From contig CAWGGJ010000003.1 in assembly GCA_963822175.1 (NCBI GenBank), positions 124,001 to 188,000 of the forward strand: DNA of 64,000 bases, given 5' to 3'. The DNA is from FEB-25 sp963822175. GTDB taxonomy: Bacteria; Chloroflexota; Anaerolineae; Anaerolineales; UBA4823. Of the stretch, positions 27,709 through 36,549 are shown piece after piece. The first letter of the stretch is position 1. Every line of letters starts with the position of its first letter. A program made the translations under genes and the position numbers. The notes below the pieces were generated by a model. The model was not told the DNA's origin, did not search any database, and saw nothing but the letters and a program-made list of their open reading frames with translations.

Positions 27709-28263
27709 TTATTGCAGGTCACCCTTGGTGTTCTCTTCATTACCTTCCTCGTCACCATGTCGGATGAATTGATAGGTTAATCCCCACAGCCAATCCTGCA
27801 AATAAGTTTCGATGTTTTCCAACAACTGGATTTTTTGACTAAGTGTTGCGATAAGTTCCTGGCTATCCATCAACACTTGCATGGAGCTGGTTCGTGCTTC
27901 GTCATCCATAATTCCCTGCTCATCCAGAATATCACGTAGTTGTCGTTCGCTTAAAGCCTGAAGATCCTGGTTGCCTTGCAGGTTATCCAGATTTATTCCG
28001 TATCCTTTCAAGATAATCGACAACTGGTTATTCACCTGGTTAAGATCATCATACACTTGTGCCTTGCGTTTCATTGCTTCACCAAGAATTTCACGCAAGG
28101 CATCCAGGTTTTGAGGTCCAGCTAAAACCATTTCCTGGATCATTTGATGCAAGGGATCTGTCGAACCATCCTCCAAACAATGCGTGATAACATCTCCAGC
28201 CTGAAGGCGAAAATATGCCTTTTCCACGATCGAATAAATCGATGAGGGAGGTTTATTGCCCAT
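27709..28263 (-). CDS. Uncharacterised helical protein paired with DUF971 protein
   Basis: I do not recognise a family for this 184-residue, acidic and mostly helical protein. It has heptad-like stretches near residues 60-90 and 135-160 and a charged C-terminal tail. There is no signal peptide or membrane helix. Its start overlaps the end of the DUF971 gene by 11 bp, so the two are translationally coupled and may form a complex. The 150 bp beyond its stop, to the LysE gene, show nothing clear. Confidence 0.7.
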   Translation of the reverse strand: MGNKPPSSIYSIVEKAYFRLQAGDVITHCLEDGSTDPLHQMIQEMVLAGPQNLDALREILGEAMKRKAQVYDDLNQVNNQLSIILKGYGINLDNLQGNQDLQALSERQLRDILDEQGIMDDEARTSSMQVLMDSQELIATLSQKIQLLENIETYLQDWLWGLTYQFIRHGDEEGNEENTKGDLQ

Positions 28264-28609
28264 AGATCATCATCTCTCGACAAATCGAGCAAGGGCACAT
28301 GGCTCTTAAATAATGCCAGTTATATATTCCAAAATGGTGTCCATCTTCCCATTCAACCGTGATGCCATATGTACCAACCTTCTCAACTTTGACCAGTCGC
28401 GTGGTTGAGCTATCTTCAATAGGCATAAAAAAAACTTCTTGGGCAGGCTCGTCACTCATTTTGTCATGCCCGCCCCGGCATTCTACACATGGACAGGCAT
28501 AACGTATTAATGAGAACGGATAAATACTCAGGTGTCCGTCACTCCAGGTTAATGTCAGCTCTTTTGTCTTCTTATTTGCAATAATCTCAAACGGTGAAAG
28601 ATTGTTCAT
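28253..28609 (-). CDS. DUF971 (GBBH-like N-terminal domain) protein
   Basis: The 118-residue protein matches the small domain found at the N-terminus of gamma-butyrobetaine hydroxylase: LTLTWSDGH, a CPCVEC motif (Cys39, 41, 44) and a later His in WEDGHHFGIYNW. In the human enzyme a C-X-C-X2-C set plus His binds zinc, so the same site is expected here. A second C-X-C-X2-C (CPCSIC) near the C-terminus is extra. Stand-alone DUF971 proteins often occur near Fe-S or Mrp-type proteins; their role is unsettled. Confidence 0.85.
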   Translation of the reverse strand: MNNLSPFEIIANKKTKELTLTWSDGHLSIYPFSLIRYACPCVECRGGHDKMSDEPAQEVFFMPIEDSSTTRLVKVEKVGTYGITVEWEDGHHFGIYNWHYLRAMCPCSICREMMIYGQ

Positions 28610-28697
28610 CCTGGCATATACCCTCTTAAAACTATATATCGAAAGGCTTAAATATGCAAATCAGTCAAGCTTTTCAGAGTGAATTAATTTCACGAAA

Positions 28698-29189
28698 TTA
28701 TGGGTTTTGAACAACAGCCAGGTAATTCGCTACTCCCCACCCGACCATATCGTCCGTATAAGGATCTTGTAACTCCCACCAAACATAACCATCTGCATCG
28801 ACAGGTCCATCTTTTACGATAAATACCTCAGAGTCGATGGCAATATAATTCACCTTACTTGCAACACCAGCTGTTTCATGTAATCTCAATCCATCTCCAC
28901 CAGTCCCAGTCACTTGAACATAATCACCTATTTTTATTTCACCCATCGGTATCGGTTCTTGTTGCTCAGAAGTTGGTGATTGAGTCGGTGTCGGAGTGGA
29001 GACCGGTATGGGCGGAGTTATCGTGGGTACTTCGATTACACTTAACAAAGCCGTGGATGGCGCCGTCCTCGTATTTTGTGCCCTCAAAGACCATAATATT
29101 CCCAGCAGTATAACAAACACGCATACGGCAAATATGATTCCCCCAAGTACTACCTTTAAGCTCACCCAGCCACGTATAGATCTGAACAT
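28698..29189 (-). CDS. Membrane-anchored SH3-like domain protein
   Basis: The 163-residue protein has an N-terminal membrane helix (residues 12-32) and a Ser/Thr/Pro linker to about residue 75. A bacterial SH3-like domain follows, with GDYVQVTGTGGDGLRLHETAG, EVFIVKDGP and WWELQDP. Such domains bind cell-wall glycans or peptides outside the membrane. Its ATG lies 7 bp after the stop of the exchanger gene with aagga before it, so it belongs to the same minus-strand operon. Confidence 0.8.
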   Translation of the reverse strand: MFRSIRGWVSLKVVLGGIIFAVCVFVILLGILWSLRAQNTRTAPSTALLSVIEVPTITPPIPVSTPTPTQSPTSEQQEPIPMGEIKIGDYVQVTGTGGDGLRLHETAGVASKVNYIAIDSEVFIVKDGPVDADGYVWWELQDPYTDDMVGWGVANYLAVVQNP

Positions 29190-29196
29190 AATATCC

Positions 29197-30291
29197 TTAT
29201 GAGGGAATCAGGAAGAACGCCAGGGCAAGAATGATATAAATCGCAAGTAGCTCAGCACCTTCGAGCCAGTTGGATTCTCCATCTGCAGACGCCAAGGCAG
29301 CAATCAATACCCCTGCGATTAATGCAATCAGCTCAAGCTGGTTGAATACCAGGGTAAGTGGATTACCGATAATTAAGCTAATAAAAACAAGTAAAGGTGC
29401 GACAAATAGAGCAATTTGTAAACTGGATGCAATCGCTATCTCAACGCTCAATGTCATCTTATTCTTTAATGCCATCTGCACCGCCACCATATGCTCAGCA
29501 ACATTGCCAATGATGGGGATAAAAATTAGACCAATGAAAAACTCGGATATCCCGAAAGTTTCCACAACAGGTTCGACCGCACCTACCAATACCTCAGAGA
29601 GATAAGCCACTCCTACCGTTGAGAGCACCAGCACTACAATCCCAAGCTGTAAGGACCAACCGTGATGGGTTGATTGCATTTCACTTTCCGCTGCATCGGA
29701 AACAACCGGTCCACCGATCACTTTATAGCTGAAGATCAGGCTTAAGATATATAGAATGATCATGATAATTGCCACGCCAAGGCTGAGGGTTTCGACCCCA
29801 GGTGCAGGTGCTTCAATATCCCCAATAAAATGGCTTAATAAGGATGGGATCATCAGGATGATCACAGATAAAACAAGCAAAATTGCATTATTGCTGGCTT
29901 GTCTTCGATCGAATTTTTGAACCCCATTCCGTAATCCACCTAATAGCATGGACATTCCTAATACCAGCAATAAATTTCCCAAAATAGATCCAGTGATGGA
30001 TGCTTTAACCAGCTCAATTAATCCTGCTCTCAGGGCGACAATCGTGATGATAAGCTCAGCTGCATTCCCTAAAGTCGCATTCATCAAAGCCCCGACCTTG
30101 GGATTAGTATGGGCCGCAAGCACTTCTGTCGCAACACCAATGAAGCCCGCAAAAGGTATGATGGCAATAGCAGCCAAAAGGAAGATCGCTACTGGTGACC
30201 AATGTAAAATTTCTCCTAATATGGCAAGTGGGAAAAATAGAAAAAGAACACTAATCGGGTAATTATGGATCAATGAGCTAATTTTCTTCAT
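29197..30291 (-). CDS. Calcium/proton exchanger (CaCA superfamily, CAX type)
   Basis: I take ATG 30291, preceded by aaggga; an in-frame TTG at 30294 is unlikely. The 364-residue protein has eleven hydrophobic helices and the two alpha-repeats. The first contains LMNATLGNAAELI, the second PIIGNVAEHMVA; both carry the acidic residue needed for Ca2+/H+ antiport. It begins 5 bp after the lipid-kinase stop. Confidence 0.92.
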   Translation of the reverse strand: MKKISSLIHNYPISVLFLFFPLAILGEILHWSPVAIFLLAAIAIIPFAGFIGVATEVLAAHTNPKVGALMNATLGNAAELIITIVALRAGLIELVKASITGSILGNLLLVLGMSMLLGGLRNGVQKFDRRQASNNAILLVLSVIILMIPSLLSHFIGDIEAPAPGVETLSLGVAIIMIILYILSLIFSYKVIGGPVVSDAAESEMQSTHHGWSLQLGIVVLVLSTVGVAYLSEVLVGAVEPVVETFGISEFFIGLIFIPIIGNVAEHMVAVQMALKNKMTLSVEIAIASSLQIALFVAPLLVFISLIIGNPLTLVFNQLELIALIAGVLIAALASADGESNWLEGAELLAIYIILALAFFLIPS

Positions 30292-30296
30292 CAATA

Positions 30297-31259
30297 TTAT
30301 CCCTTATTAATATTATTCTCCTGATTGAACAATTCCCTCGGAATTTCTTTCGGAACTAGCAATCTTAATCCCTTTGGGATTACATTAATCTCAATCGTAT
30401 GTTCTTTATATGGTATCGGTTCCGCATCCACCTGCACATAAAGGGGTGTATCTGATTCCAATTCCAGGTGACGGAAAGGCATGCAATGTACTTTATCCAT
30501 ATCTACGTGTTTGCCAGTATAAACACCCCAGGCAATCTGTAAAGTATCTGCCAGGGTATCACCTTCAAAAAGCCATAAATCGATAATTCCATCATCTAAG
30601 CGTGCAGATGGAGAAATATTCGCAATCCCTCCGGCGTATAGATGAATATTACTCATTAATGCTAATAAATAATGCCCGCTTAGATGTAAATGATCCACAT
30701 TGATCTTCAGATTGATACCATGCCAAAAACTCGCATGCCATGCAGTTGAAGCAACATAAGTCATATTTGCAAAGAACTTCTCACCTCTGGGTCGCGGCTC
30801 AATGTGGTGGATTGCAAAAGCATCCAATCCCACTCCCGCCCACATGAGAAATGGTGTATCACCACACACTCCAATATCAACTTCACGAATTGCTGCTCCA
30901 GCAAGTCTCCTGGCACTTTCCTCCAGCGCCGTCCATCGTGTCCACCTCAAACCCGGTAATCCAAGCTCTTGTGCCAATACGTTTGCAGTCCCACCGGGAA
31001 GCACACCCAAAGCTGTATTACTACCCGCCAACCCACGCACTGCCAGGTTTACCGTACCGTCTCCCCCAACAACGAATAAAACATCTTTCCCTTGCTCGGC
31101 AGCTTTGCGAGCTGCTTGGGTAACATGATTTCCATTATCCGTCTTTATGATGCGGATGTCCCATCCACTTGAACGTAATACGTTAGCGGCTCTTTCTGCC
31201 AGGATTTGTGATGGAAACCTTCCGGCATTTGGGTTATAAACCATATCAGCGTTATACAT
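30297..31259 (-). CDS. Diacylglycerol/lipid kinase family protein (YegS/DgkB-like)
   Basis: The 320-residue protein has the DAGK catalytic domain with VYNPNAG, the VVGGDGTVNLAVRG nucleotide motif and LGVLPGGTANVLA. It should phosphorylate diacylglycerol or a related lipid. The ATG at 31259 follows a taaaat box by 6 nt with no Shine-Dalgarno. It heads the minus-strand operon lipid kinase-exchanger-SH3 protein, divergent from the Ser/Thr kinase. Confidence 0.92.
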   Translation of the reverse strand: MYNADMVYNPNAGRFPSQILAERAANVLRSSGWDIRIIKTDNGNHVTQAARKAAEQGKDVLFVVGGDGTVNLAVRGLAGSNTALGVLPGGTANVLAQELGLPGLRWTRWTALEESARRLAGAAIREVDIGVCGDTPFLMWAGVGLDAFAIHHIEPRPRGEKFFANMTYVASTAWHASFWHGINLKINVDHLHLSGHYLLALMSNIHLYAGGIANISPSARLDDGIIDLWLFEGDTLADTLQIAWGVYTGKHVDMDKVHCMPFRHLELESDTPLYVQVDAEPIPYKEHTIEINVIPKGLRLLVPKEIPRELFNQENNINKG

Positions 31260-31265
31260 CACATG

Positions 31266-31271
31266 ATTTTA
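31266..31271 (-). promoter_or_regulatory. -10-like box for lipid kinase operon (leaderless)
   Basis: taaaat on the minus strand, 6 nt before ATG 31259; no Shine-Dalgarno. Confidence 0.45.
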
Positions 31272-31302
31272 CTCGAAAATTCCACACCTACCACAATCGT
31301 GC

Positions 31303-31308
31303 TAGAAT
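31303..31308 (+). promoter_or_regulatory. -10-like box for Ser/Thr kinase (leaderless)
   Basis: tagaat, 8 nt before ATG 31317. With the divergent box at 31266-31271 it packs two promoters into about 60 bp. Confidence 0.45.
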
Positions 31309-31316
31309 ATATCAAA

Positions 31317-32465
31317 ATGATGAACAGTCCAGATCTGTTAAATAACCGCTATCAGGTGGAAGGGCGCATTGGTTCGGGTGGGATGGCAGAAGTCTATCGT
31401 GCTCGTGATCTAATGCTTGAACGTACTGTTGCAATCAAGCTTCTTCGTGAAGATTTTTCAGTCGATCAAGATTTCCGTGAGCGCTTCAGGCAGGAAGCAA
31501 AAGCTGCTGCAAATCTATCCCATCCAAATATTGTCACTATCTATGATTTTGGGTTTGATGAGCAGCAAATATTCATTGTGATGGAATATGTCCCTGGTAC
31601 TGACCTGAAGACAATCCTGGAGAGACGGGGAATCTTGAGTGTTGAAGAGACACTGCGACTTATTATTCAAGCTTGTGCTGGCGTTGGCTATGCCCATCGG
31701 GTAGGTTTGATCCACTGTGATGTCAAACCCCATAATATGATCGTGACGCCCGACCAGCGATTAAAAGTCACTGATTTTGGGATCGCGCGTGCGCTGGCAA
31801 ATATTCATCCCAGCGAAGTTAATCGTGTCGTTTGGGGATCTCCCCAATATTTCTCGCCAGAACAGGCTGCCGGTCTACCTCCTACACCTGCCGCAGATGT
31901 ATATGGTTTAGGAGTCATCTTGTATGAAATGCTCACTGGTCGTTTGCCGTTTATTGCAAATTCTGCAGCTGAGCTGTCTCAAATGCATCGGTCGGTTATG
32001 CCTGCACCACCAACGCAGTTTAATCCTTTGATTCCACCTGAAGTTGAGCAGGCGTGCTTAAAAGTACTTTCCAAGGAACCGTCTTCGCGATACCGTACTG
32101 CAGATCAATTCGGTCGGGTTTTAATTTCATTGAGTAAATCGTTAAATACTCCTTCTGCGGACACCTCTCCATCGATTAAATCCATCTCCAGTCAGGTTTC
32201 CCGCCCCACCGGTCAGGGTTTACCAACCCAGCCTCAGACACAGCCACCTCCGGCTTCTCAAGCCATACACCAACCTCCGGTTATGCATTCGACCACGGTT
32301 TCAAAATCTGCCACTCTGGTCACAAATAAGGTCACTAGCAACCAAAATACTTTGGATATTGATTGGCTGACCTGGGGATTGGTGCTTTTAACCGTCATCA
32401 CTTTAGGTGGGCTGATACCTTTATGGGTGTGGATTTATCTGCTTTATAATCCGCCAGGAGGGTGA
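31317..32465 (+). CDS. Hanks-type Ser/Thr protein kinase, one membrane helix
   Basis: Tandem ATGs at 31317 and 31320 lie just after a -10-like box; I use the first, giving 382 residues. The kinase domain spans about residues 10-270: GSGGMAEVYRA glycine loop, VAIKLL lysine, HCDVKPHN catalytic loop (HCD instead of HRD, Asp kept) and DFGIARA. A Pro/Gln/Ser-rich linker and a C-terminal membrane helix (WGLVLLTVITLGGLIPLWVW) follow, with almost nothing outside. There are no PASTA domains. Rpe follows 4 bp downstream, a pairing also seen in Gram-positive prkC-rpe clusters. Confidence 0.92.
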   Translation: MMNSPDLLNNRYQVEGRIGSGGMAEVYRARDLMLERTVAIKLLREDFSVDQDFRERFRQEAKAAANLSHPNIVTIYDFGFDEQQIFIVMEYVPGTDLKTILERRGILSVEETLRLIIQACAGVGYAHRVGLIHCDVKPHNMIVTPDQRLKVTDFGIARALANIHPSEVNRVVWGSPQYFSPEQAAGLPPTPAADVYGLGVILYEMLTGRLPFIANSAAELSQMHRSVMPAPPTQFNPLIPPEVEQACLKVLSKEPSSRYRTADQFGRVLISLSKSLNTPSADTSPSIKSISSQVSRPTGQGLPTQPQTQPPPASQAIHQPPVMHSTTVSKSATLVTNKVTSNQNTLDIDWLTWGLVLLTVITLGGLIPLWVWIYLLYNPPGG

Positions 32466-32469
32466 TCAA

Positions 32470-33138
32470 ATGCCCCCAAGACATCTGATTTCTGCTTCCG
32501 TCCTATCTGCAGACTTCTCCCGATTGGGAGAGCAAATCATCGAGGCTGAGAAGGCTGGTGCTGATTGGATCCATGTTGATGTAATGGATGGTCATTTTGT
32601 ACCCAACCTGACAGTGGGACCGCTTATCGTTGAAGCCTGCCGGAGAGTGACACAACTACCTTTGGATGTTCACTTGATGGTTGAATCACCCGAAACCCTT
32701 CTCGAATCTTTTGCCCTTGCCGGATCGAGCATTCTCAGTGTTCACGTCGAAACCTGCCTGGATCCTTATAAGACCATACAAATTATCCATGACCTTGGTT
32801 GCAAAGCAGGCATAGTACTCAACCCGGCCACACCAGTGGATTCTGTCCTCCCTTTCCTACCTGTTGTCGACCTGATCCTTGTGATGAGCGTCAATCCTGG
32901 GTATTCAGGGCAGGTATTCATGCCTGAAGTGTTGCCAAAGGTATCTTCACTAAGACACGATTTGGATCATCAACCACACCACACCTGGCTTGAGATTGAT
33001 GGGGGCATCAACCCGAGCACGCTACCGCTGGCTTTGAAAGCCGGTGCAGACGTCTTTGTTGCTGCCAACGCTATCTTTAATCATCCGCAGGGGATTACCG
33101 CAGGGATAGAGCAATTACAGTTGAAATTACATCCTTAA
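32470..33138 (+). CDS. rpe: Ribulose-phosphate 3-epimerase
   Basis: The 222-residue TIM-barrel protein is of standard length. Signatures are ASVLSADFSRLG at the start, HVDVMDGHFVPNLTVGP with metal ligands, HLMVESPE, VNPGYSGQVF and EIDGGINP. It interconverts ribulose 5-phosphate and xylulose 5-phosphate in the pentose phosphate pathway. The Shine-Dalgarno ccaggaggg overlaps the end of the kinase gene. Confidence 0.96.
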   Translation: MPPRHLISASVLSADFSRLGEQIIEAEKAGADWIHVDVMDGHFVPNLTVGPLIVEACRRVTQLPLDVHLMVESPETLLESFALAGSSILSVHVETCLDPYKTIQIIHDLGCKAGIVLNPATPVDSVLPFLPVVDLILVMSVNPGYSGQVFMPEVLPKVSSLRHDLDHQPHHTWLEIDGGINPSTLPLALKAGADVFVAANAIFNHPQGITAGIEQLQLKLHP

Positions 33139-33165
33139 ATTAAAAGTCACGGCTTACACCGTGAC
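33135..33165 (-). terminator. Terminator of rpmB (minus strand)
   Basis: A 7-bp stem (gtcacgg / ccgtgac, 6-nt loop) is followed on the minus strand by TTTTAATTT. On the plus strand it sits right after rpe but lacks a T run. Confidence 0.65.
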
Positions 33166-33191
33166 CATAGGTTTAGAATTTTATTAACCTG

Positions 33192-33374
33192 TTATGAGGT
33201 TTTTACCATCGTGCGTAGGCACTTGGCACAAAGAACTTTCCGTATTTTTTTCCCGTCCTCATAAACAGTTACAGCCTGCAGGTTTGGGCGGAAAGTCCGT
33301 CGCGTACTTTTATTCGACCAAGGACGATTGCGTCCAAAACTTGTTGTTTTACCACAATTTGCACACCTAGCCAT
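33192..33374 (-). CDS. rpmB: 50S ribosomal protein L28
   Basis: The 60-residue protein has the L28 pattern CANCGKTTSFGRN, SNKSTRRTFRPNLQ and VLCAKCLRT. The two CxxC pairs make it a zinc-binding form. It is transcribed alone on the minus strand, between rpe and the Asp23 gene, as in many bacteria where rpmB is next to the Asp23/FakA operon. Confidence 0.96.
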   Translation of the reverse strand: MARCANCGKTTSFGRNRPWSNKSTRRTFRPNLQAVTVYEDGKKIRKVLCAKCLRTMVKTS

Positions 33375-33586
33375 TTTTATATCCTTTCCTGACGTTCCTA
33401 ACTACACAACTGGTATATCTACAAACAGAAAAAACATCCGACCAATTTGACTAAAATCAGGCTATAATTACCCTTCAATATTGCTTGAGGTCCATCCGAT
33501 TAAGCCCGCCAATATTACCACATATTGGTTTTGATTACAAGTCGGAAAATTGGTTTATTACCTTTACCCTTTGAGTGAGGTCCTTT

Positions 33587-33943
33587 ATGGATAATGAAAA
33601 TTCCCAACTTGGGCGCGTGACAATTTCTCCTCGTGCCATTGCCACAATTGCTTATCAGGCAGTCCGACAGTCCTATGGTGTTGTTGGTCTGACGTCAAAA
33701 AACCTTATGGAGGGAATTACCCAGGTTATCGTAAAAGACCCTACCCATGGGATCGAGGTTAAATACTCGGACCAAGAAATATGTATTGATATTTATGTCA
33801 TCATCGAATATGGCACAAGGATTAAATCTGTCGCATCAAGCGTCCGTAATACGGTCAAATTTAATGTTGAGAAAGCCCTGGGAATGCCTGTAACACAAGT
33901 CAACGTCCATGTCCGTGGACTTCGCGTCAGTGATGTGGATTAA
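33587..33943 (+). CDS. Asp23/YloU-family protein
   Basis: ATG 33587 follows gtgaggtc, giving 118 residues; the upstream in-frame GTG is unlikely. The Asp23 domain is complete, from GRVTISPRAIATIA through VDIYVIIEYG-type strands to VNVHVRGLRV. Asp23/YloU proteins are cytoplasmic or membrane-associated and linked to envelope homeostasis. The position directly upstream of fakA is conserved in Firmicutes and Chloroflexota. Confidence 0.93.
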   Translation: MDNENSQLGRVTISPRAIATIAYQAVRQSYGVVGLTSKNLMEGITQVIVKDPTHGIEVKYSDQEICIDIYVIIEYGTRIKSVASSVRNTVKFNVEKALGMPVTQVNVHVRGLRVSDVD

Positions 33944-33986
33944 ACTTTAACTTTTATATTATTGGTATCATTCCCGGGAGTTGTCA

Positions 33987-35672
33987 ATGGATCCAGAAAA
34001 ACAAAATCAAACCCTATCCGACCAGCCATGCCCCATGAGAAAATACCCCATAGATGGGCAGGTTTTCAAAACACTGGTCGAATCCAGCCTTACATGGTTG
34101 CGAACCAATCAACAAGCCGTAAATGTGTTAAATGTTTTTCCTGTACCTGATGGCGACACAGGGACAAATATGGTATTAACCATGCAAGCTGCCTGTGATG
34201 AGATCGCCAATTCCGCAGAACACAATATTGGCAAGATATCTCATTTGGTAGCCCATGGTGCTTTGATGGGTGCCCGTGGGAATTCCGGTGTTATTCTATC
34301 GCAGCTTTGGCGTGGTTTCGCCCGTGCACTAGATAATTTTGAAACATTAGATGGACAGTTATTAGTACATGCACTCCACCAGGGGCGAAACACTGCTTAT
34401 AAAGGTGTTGTCCGGCCGGTGGAGGGAACCATTCTCACCGTTGCCAAGGATGTAGCTGCTGAAGGTGAAAATGCTTTACCAGATACGCAAGACCCCTATG
34501 ATATTCTTGAACGTATAGTTGCTGCGGCTGACAGGTCTGTAGAGAGAACCCCCGAGCTTTTGGCAGTGCTGAAAGATGCTGGTGTGGTTGATGCAGGTGG
34601 TAAAGGTTTATTCTTCATCCTTGAAGGCATGATGCGGTATGTAAATGGGCTCCCACTGGATGTATCTTCAGTCATTGTTCAACCACTTTCTGCGATGAAA
34701 ATCGAAAATACGATAGATAATATTGAACCTGGACAGGATTTCGAAGTTGTTGTTGACTTCCACCCCAAGGCTGAGTTAGATATCGCTCAATTCTATGAAG
34801 AGCTGCAACATATTGGTACATCCATCCAACTGGGTGAAGGTGATGGGATGTATCGCATGCATATTCATGTTTCTGCAGAAAAACTATATGAACCAATTGA
34901 ATACACCAAGTCCTTGGGCATTGTGACCAAGGCGGCGATAGAGAATCTTCGGGCACAGATGGATAAAATTGAGTATGAAAGTGGTGGCACCATCCAATGC
35001 CAACCGGTAGAGCCTGGAAATATTGCCACCATCGCGGTTGCTCCCGGCCCAGGTATCGCCAGGGTATTTGCCAGCCTGGGTGTATCAGCAATCGTCGAAG
35101 GTGGACAAACAATGAATCCCAGCACACAAGAAATCCTGAATGCTTTTGAGAATTTGCCCACTGACCAAGTATTTATTCTACCCAACAATAAAAATATTAT
35201 CCTTGCTGCTAAAGCAGCTGCAGAATTAACCGTCAAGCATGTCACCGTGATTCCAACTCGCACGGTTCCGCAAGGAATGGCAGCCATGATGCGTCTGATT
35301 GCCACGGGTGACCCGGAGGATGTTGCCGCAGATATGAATTCTGTTCTTAATGATGTGGAGACTGGTGAAATAACCACTGCCACCCGTACGGTGGAAATTG
35401 ATGGTGTAAATGTCAAGGAAGGTCAGATGATCAGCCTCCTAAATGGAAGGTTGGTGCTCGCGGCGAATGATCTCAAATCCGCCACCCTGGGTTTATTGAA
35501 AAAAGCCCATGCAGATCATTTCGAGCTGATCACTTTGTTTTACGGGGTGGATGTATCACGGATGGAAGTGGATGATATTGCTGATGCCATCCGGCAAAAA
35601 TTTCCTGGACAGGAAATTGAAGTACAGGATGGGGGGCAACCTCATTATCAATTTATCATCTCTATCGAGTAA
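33987..35672 (+). CDS. fakA: Fatty acid kinase, ATP-binding subunit (DAK-like, YloV)
   Basis: ATG 33987 follows cgggag, giving 561 residues. The N-terminal DhaL-like kinase domain has PVPDGDTGTNM (Mg-ATP Asp residues) and ALMGARGNSGVILSQ. Middle and C-terminal domains match YloV/FakA, including PNNKNIILAAKAAAEL and FYGVDVSR. FakA phosphorylates fatty acids held by a FakB (DegV) protein, feeding exogenous fatty acids into phospholipid synthesis. Two DegV genes follow directly, so the system looks complete. Confidence 0.93.
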   Translation: MDPEKQNQTLSDQPCPMRKYPIDGQVFKTLVESSLTWLRTNQQAVNVLNVFPVPDGDTGTNMVLTMQAACDEIANSAEHNIGKISHLVAHGALMGARGNSGVILSQLWRGFARALDNFETLDGQLLVHALHQGRNTAYKGVVRPVEGTILTVAKDVAAEGENALPDTQDPYDILERIVAAADRSVERTPELLAVLKDAGVVDAGGKGLFFILEGMMRYVNGLPLDVSSVIVQPLSAMKIENTIDNIEPGQDFEVVVDFHPKAELDIAQFYEELQHIGTSIQLGEGDGMYRMHIHVSAEKLYEPIEYTKSLGIVTKAAIENLRAQMDKIEYESGGTIQCQPVEPGNIATIAVAPGPGIARVFASLGVSAIVEGGQTMNPSTQEILNAFENLPTDQVFILPNNKNIILAAKAAAELTVKHVTVIPTRTVPQGMAAMMRLIATGDPEDVAADMNSVLNDVETGEITTATRTVEIDGVNVKEGQMISLLNGRLVLAANDLKSATLGLLKKAHADHFELITLFYGVDVSRMEVDDIADAIRQKFPGQEIEVQDGGQPHYQFIISIE

Positions 35673-35693
35673 GATCGAAAGCCCTTCCATTTT

Positions 35694-36548
35694 ATGCCGA
35701 GAACCTGCATATTAACGGATAGCACCGCCTACTTCACTAAATCAGTATTTTCGGGGCAGGATCATGTCACCATTCTTTCGCATTCTGTTCAGTATAATGG
35801 CAAGATACTGCCGGATAGCAAGGATCTCACCATCTATAACAATATAACAAAAGACCCTCCAAATCCACTGACTCTCCCTCCTTCTATTGACTCATTTAGG
35901 AATGCCTTTGCCACTTTGGGGATAAAATACAAGGAAATCGTGGTTATCTTAGTCTCCTCCCATCTGAGCCAGGCGCTCCCTAACGCACAATTAGCCCTCC
36001 AATCCTGTAGTACACCAGCAAACATTTTTATCATCGATTCTCGTAATACATCAGTAGGATTGGGTTTATTAGTTCAGGTTGCAGCAGAATTAGCCCAACG
36101 TGGGTACCCAGGGATTGAAATTAATCGCCTTGTACGTGGTATGGTCAATCATATATATTCAGTTTTCTGTTTACCTGATCTGTCCCACTTATATCGGGCG
36201 GGATTGCTTGATCCTGCCCAGGCAATTGTGGGAGAAATGCTTGGTGTTATCCCATTTTTTACCTTGGAAAATGGTAGATTGGTTCATACGCAAAAGATCC
36301 GTAGTCCACGTCATTTGGTGGACATTATGTACGAATTTATCGCTGAATTTGAAAATCTTAAGTATCTTGCATTAATTCAAGGGATAACTACTTTTGATCA
36401 GGAGAGCAGAAACTTGCGCGATCGCATTAGCCAGAATATTCGCACAACCCCCTTATGTGAGCATGGTCTAAGTCTCGCTTTAGCCACCATTCTTGGCCCC
36501 CATTGTATTGGTCTGGTTGCTATGGAGAATTCCCCCAAGGAAGGTTGA
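35694..36548 (+). CDS. DegV-family fatty acid-binding protein, divergent (FakB-like)
   Basis: The 284-residue DegV-fold protein has ILTDSTAYF at the N-terminus, where most members have VTDSTADL, then SSHLSQALPNAQLAL and IDSRNTSVGLGL. The C-terminal domain (HLYRAGLLDPAQA) deviates from the usual LEYLRKGGR. It probably binds a fatty acid for FakA, but the divergence suggests a different ligand from that of the next gene. It begins 21 bp after fakA without a clear Shine-Dalgarno. Confidence 0.85.
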   Translation: MPRTCILTDSTAYFTKSVFSGQDHVTILSHSVQYNGKILPDSKDLTIYNNITKDPPNPLTLPPSIDSFRNAFATLGIKYKEIVVILVSSHLSQALPNAQLALQSCSTPANIFIIDSRNTSVGLGLLVQVAAELAQRGYPGIEINRLVRGMVNHIYSVFCLPDLSHLYRAGLLDPAQAIVGEMLGVIPFFTLENGRLVHTQKIRSPRHLVDIMYEFIAEFENLKYLALIQGITTFDQESRNLRDRISQNIRTTPLCEHGLSLALATILGPHCIGLVAMENSPKEG

Positions 36549-36549
36549 A

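Noticed and set aside
33575..33586. GTG start for the Asp23 protein
   Set aside because: It overlaps the ribosome binding site of ATG 33587, which also matches the family's usual N-terminus.
36493..36549. N-terminal extension of the second DegV protein
   Set aside because: It would overlap the first DegV gene by 56 bp; GTG 36550 has a good ribosome binding site and begins at the conserved KIGIVTDST.
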